A DNA stretch of 7,815 nt, taken from Fidelibacterota bacterium. GTDB taxonomy: Bacteria > Fidelibacterota > UBA2242. Both the position numbers and the translations under genes were made by a program. Shown piece after piece: positions 6,154-7,815 of this stretch (positions are counted from its first letter, which is position 1; each line of letters starts with the position of its first letter). Below the pieces are notes generated by a model. It was not told where the DNA came from. It ran no database searches and saw only the letters and a list, made by a program, of their open reading frames with translations. Location: assembly GCA_016936335.1 (NCBI GenBank), contig JAFGXZ010000250.1:1-7815 (forward strand), given 5' to 3'.

Positions 6154-7131
6154 TTACCGTTGCCTTTTCGATATCATATCCACCAAATACTGTAAATTTT
6201 CCGTAGTCTTAGATGGCAGTTGATCGAGACGTTTCAGTGCATTGTTCATTAACTGAGTAATTTTTTCGCTGGTTTCAGCGAAGACATTTTTACGCCGGAA
6301 TACATCCAGAATCGCCGCACGGTTATCCAGATTTGTTTTCATAAATTCCAGAAACGATTGCTTTTCATTTATCGATAAACCATCCATTATCAGGATCAGT
6401 GGATATGTCTTTTTGCCGGAAATGATATCGCTGTCCAAACTTTTACCCATATTCCGGGCATCGGATGTGATTTCTAACAGGTCATCCTGAATTTGAAATG
6501 CCTGCCCGAGTTCAATACCAAATTGATTCAGATTCCCTGCGACAGATTCATCCGCATCGGAAATCAAGGCACCCAATTGGCAGGAAAGTCCCAGCAATCG
6601 CCCGGTTTTTTTCCCAACCATCTCCAGATAACTCTCAGTGGTGACATCCAACCGGGATTCAAATTCCACATCCAGGGATTGACCTTCACATATTTCCAGC
6701 ATGGCCTGGCTAAATTCAAAGCCCATCTGCCGAATCCGCAATGCATCCGTCTCCATCAGCAATCGACATGCGAGAGCCATTAGGCCGTCACCCGTTAAAA
6801 TTGCTGTATTCGTGTTCCATTTAACATGCACAGTTTCCAATCCGCGGCGCTGGGTGTCGTTATCCATGATATCATCATGGACGAGGGTAAAAGCATGCAA
6901 AACTTCAACTGCCAGAGCCGCCGGACGTAATCTGTCATGGTCGACACCCAATCCCTCACCCGTCAGAAATGTCAGCAGCGGTCGAATTCGTTTTCCCGGT
7001 GCTGTGACGCTGTAAACCATTGGTGTATAGAGTCCCGGTGGTTTTTCCGGAATCTGCAAATGTTTTAGACTCTGATCAATTTCATTGCGATAATTCGCAA
7101 CTAATATATCCAGTTTTTCTTTCACCAGCAC
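6154..7131 (-). CDS. Polyprenyl diphosphate synthase, probably short-chain (FPP/GGPP type)
   Basis: This trans-type prenyltransferase joins isopentenyl diphosphate to an allylic diphosphate, supplying precursors for quinones, carotenoids or undecaprenyl carrier. The 325 residues fit the family. Motifs in order are GKRIRP (46-51), the first Asp-rich motif DDIMD (86-90) followed by RRG (95-97), EGQSLD (149-154), KKTGRLL (174-180), and the second motif FQIQDDLLE (212-220) with GKKTYPL (239-245). The second motif ends in Glu rather than the usual Asp. The first motif lacks the two-residue insertion of bacterial FPP synthases, while Phe81 lies five residues before it, a feature linked to C15-C20 products; chain length is therefore inferred. 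The start is GTG 7131, directly after the mutase stop; GTG 7125 is an alternative. ptsH follows after 3 bases. ispA or ggpS would be a guess. Confidence 0.92.
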   Translation of the reverse strand: MLVKEKLDILVANYRNEIDQSLKHLQIPEKPPGLYTPMVYSVTAPGKRIRPLLTFLTGEGLGVDHDRLRPAALAVEVLHAFTLVHDDIMDNDTQRRGLETVHVKWNTNTAILTGDGLMALACRLLMETDALRIRQMGFEFSQAMLEICEGQSLDVEFESRLDVTTESYLEMVGKKTGRLLGLSCQLGALISDADESVAGNLNQFGIELGQAFQIQDDLLEITSDARNMGKSLDSDIISGKKTYPLILIMDGLSINEKQSFLEFMKTNLDNRAAILDVFRRKNVFAETSEKITQLMNNALKRLDQLPSKTTENLQYLVDMISKRQR

Positions 7132-7815
7132 TCAGGAAATTTTTAGTTTTCCAAACTCCTGCAATTTTGTCAATACCAAATCCTTGATTTCATTCAAACG
7201 CGCTTCGGTTTTCGCTTCGAAGCGAGTTACGATTACCGGTTGAGTATTCGAGGAACGAACCAGTCCCCATCCATCTCCAAATTTAATCCGCACTCCGTCA
7301 ACATCAATGCAATTATAATTAGCCTTGAAATATTCGCTGGCTTTGCGTGAAATCTCAAACTTGATTTCGTCATTTTCGCATTCCAGACGCATTTCGGGTG
7401 TGGAAAAATACTTCGGCAGTTTTGCCATCCGTTCAGCCAATGTCTCTTTTGACCGGGATACCATTTGGGCAAAGCGGGCACCGACATACATGGCGTCATC
7501 AAATCCGAAATAATCATCTTTAATAAATATATGGCCGCTCATCTCACCGGAAAATGGAAGGCCTTCCTCTTTCATTTTCTGTTTGATTAATGAATGACCG
7601 GTTTTCCACATTATTGGGCGACCGCCTTTTTCAATAATTCTTTCCTCAAGAGCCTGGGAACACTTGACATCAAAGACGACACCGGTTCCGGGATATTTCT
7701 CAAATATTTCGTCAAGCATCAGAATAATAATATAGTCGGCCCAAATGATTTCACCATTATTATCCACAATGCCAACTCGGTCAGCATCACCATCAAACGC
7801 AATCCCGAAATCATA
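7132..7815 (-). CDS. Phosphomannomutase/phosphoglucomutase, 3' part (5' end outside window)
   Basis: Members of this alpha-D-phosphohexomutase family interconvert hexose 1- and 6-phosphates, feeding nucleotide-sugar synthesis for lipopolysaccharide, exopolysaccharide or glycogen. The frame is open to the window edge and gives 227 residues, about half of a usual 450-460. The part seen starts just before the metal-binding loop DGDADR (fragment residues 8-13), continues with the sugar-specificity loop GEMSGH (near 93-98) and ends with domain 4, carrying the phosphate-binding loop RSSNTQPVIVTRFEA (near 187-201). GEMSGH and RSSNTQP point to the dual PMM/PGM (ManB/AlgC) type rather than phosphoglucosamine mutase. 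The catalytic phosphoserine region lies outside. A GTG at 7767 is within the conserved domain and is not the start. The gene's stop abuts the start of the polyprenyl synthase gene. Confidence 0.93.
   Translation of the reverse strand, partial: YDFGIAFDGDADRVGIVDNNGEIIWADYIIILMLDEIFEKYPGTGVVFDVKCSQALEERIIEKGGRPIMWKTGHSLIKQKMKEEGLPFSGEMSGHIFIKDDYFGFDDAMYVGARFAQMVSRSKETLAERMAKLPKYFSTPEMRLECENDEIKFEISRKASEYFKANYNCIDVDGVRIKFGDGWGLVRSSNTQPVIVTRFEAKTEARLNEIKDLVLTKLQEFGKLKIS

Overview
The window reads as ordinary bacterial chromosome of moderate GC, with nine tightly packed protein-coding genes in two convergent runs. I see no mobile element, CRISPR array, tRNA or rRNA, and no stretch over 40 bases without a gene. 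Weak Shine-Dalgarno sites in front of most genes, HPr plus enzyme I beside envelope-precursor genes, and a type II fatty acid operon ending in rnc would fit a Gram-negative bacterium of the FCB superphylum or a relative (for example Marinimicrobia or Calditrichota). That placement is a low-confidence inference.

Left half, plus strand (1-3514): the 3' part of fabD (malonyl-CoA:ACP transacylase), fabG (3-oxoacyl-ACP reductase), acpP (acyl carrier protein), fabF (3-oxoacyl-ACP synthase II) and rnc (ribonuclease III). The genes overlap or are separated by at most 19 bases, so they look like one transcript. FabD loads malonyl groups onto the phosphopantetheine arm of AcpP, FabF condenses them with the growing acyl chain, and FabG reduces the 3-oxo product. 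The dehydratase, the enoyl reductase and FabH are not in the window.

Right half, minus strand (read from 7815 down to 3515): the 3' part of a phosphomannomutase/phosphoglucomutase gene, a short-chain-type polyprenyl diphosphate synthase, ptsH (HPr), ptsI (enzyme I) and a bifunctional-nuclease (DUF151) protein with a C-terminal UVR motif. Gaps are 0, 3, 2 and about 40 bases, again suggesting one operon. It couples sugar-phosphate and isoprenoid precursor enzymes with the two general proteins of a phosphotransferase relay. No sugar permease (EII) is present here, so a regulatory PTS is plausible.

The two operons meet tail to tail with no base between the rnc stop and the nuclease-gene stop, and no terminator is visible there. 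I did not find a clearly new system. The most notable points are active-site departures in otherwise intact proteins: enzyme I has glycines where the PEP-binding arginine region (E. coli R358) should be, and RNase III has cysteine at the metal-binding Asp114 position.
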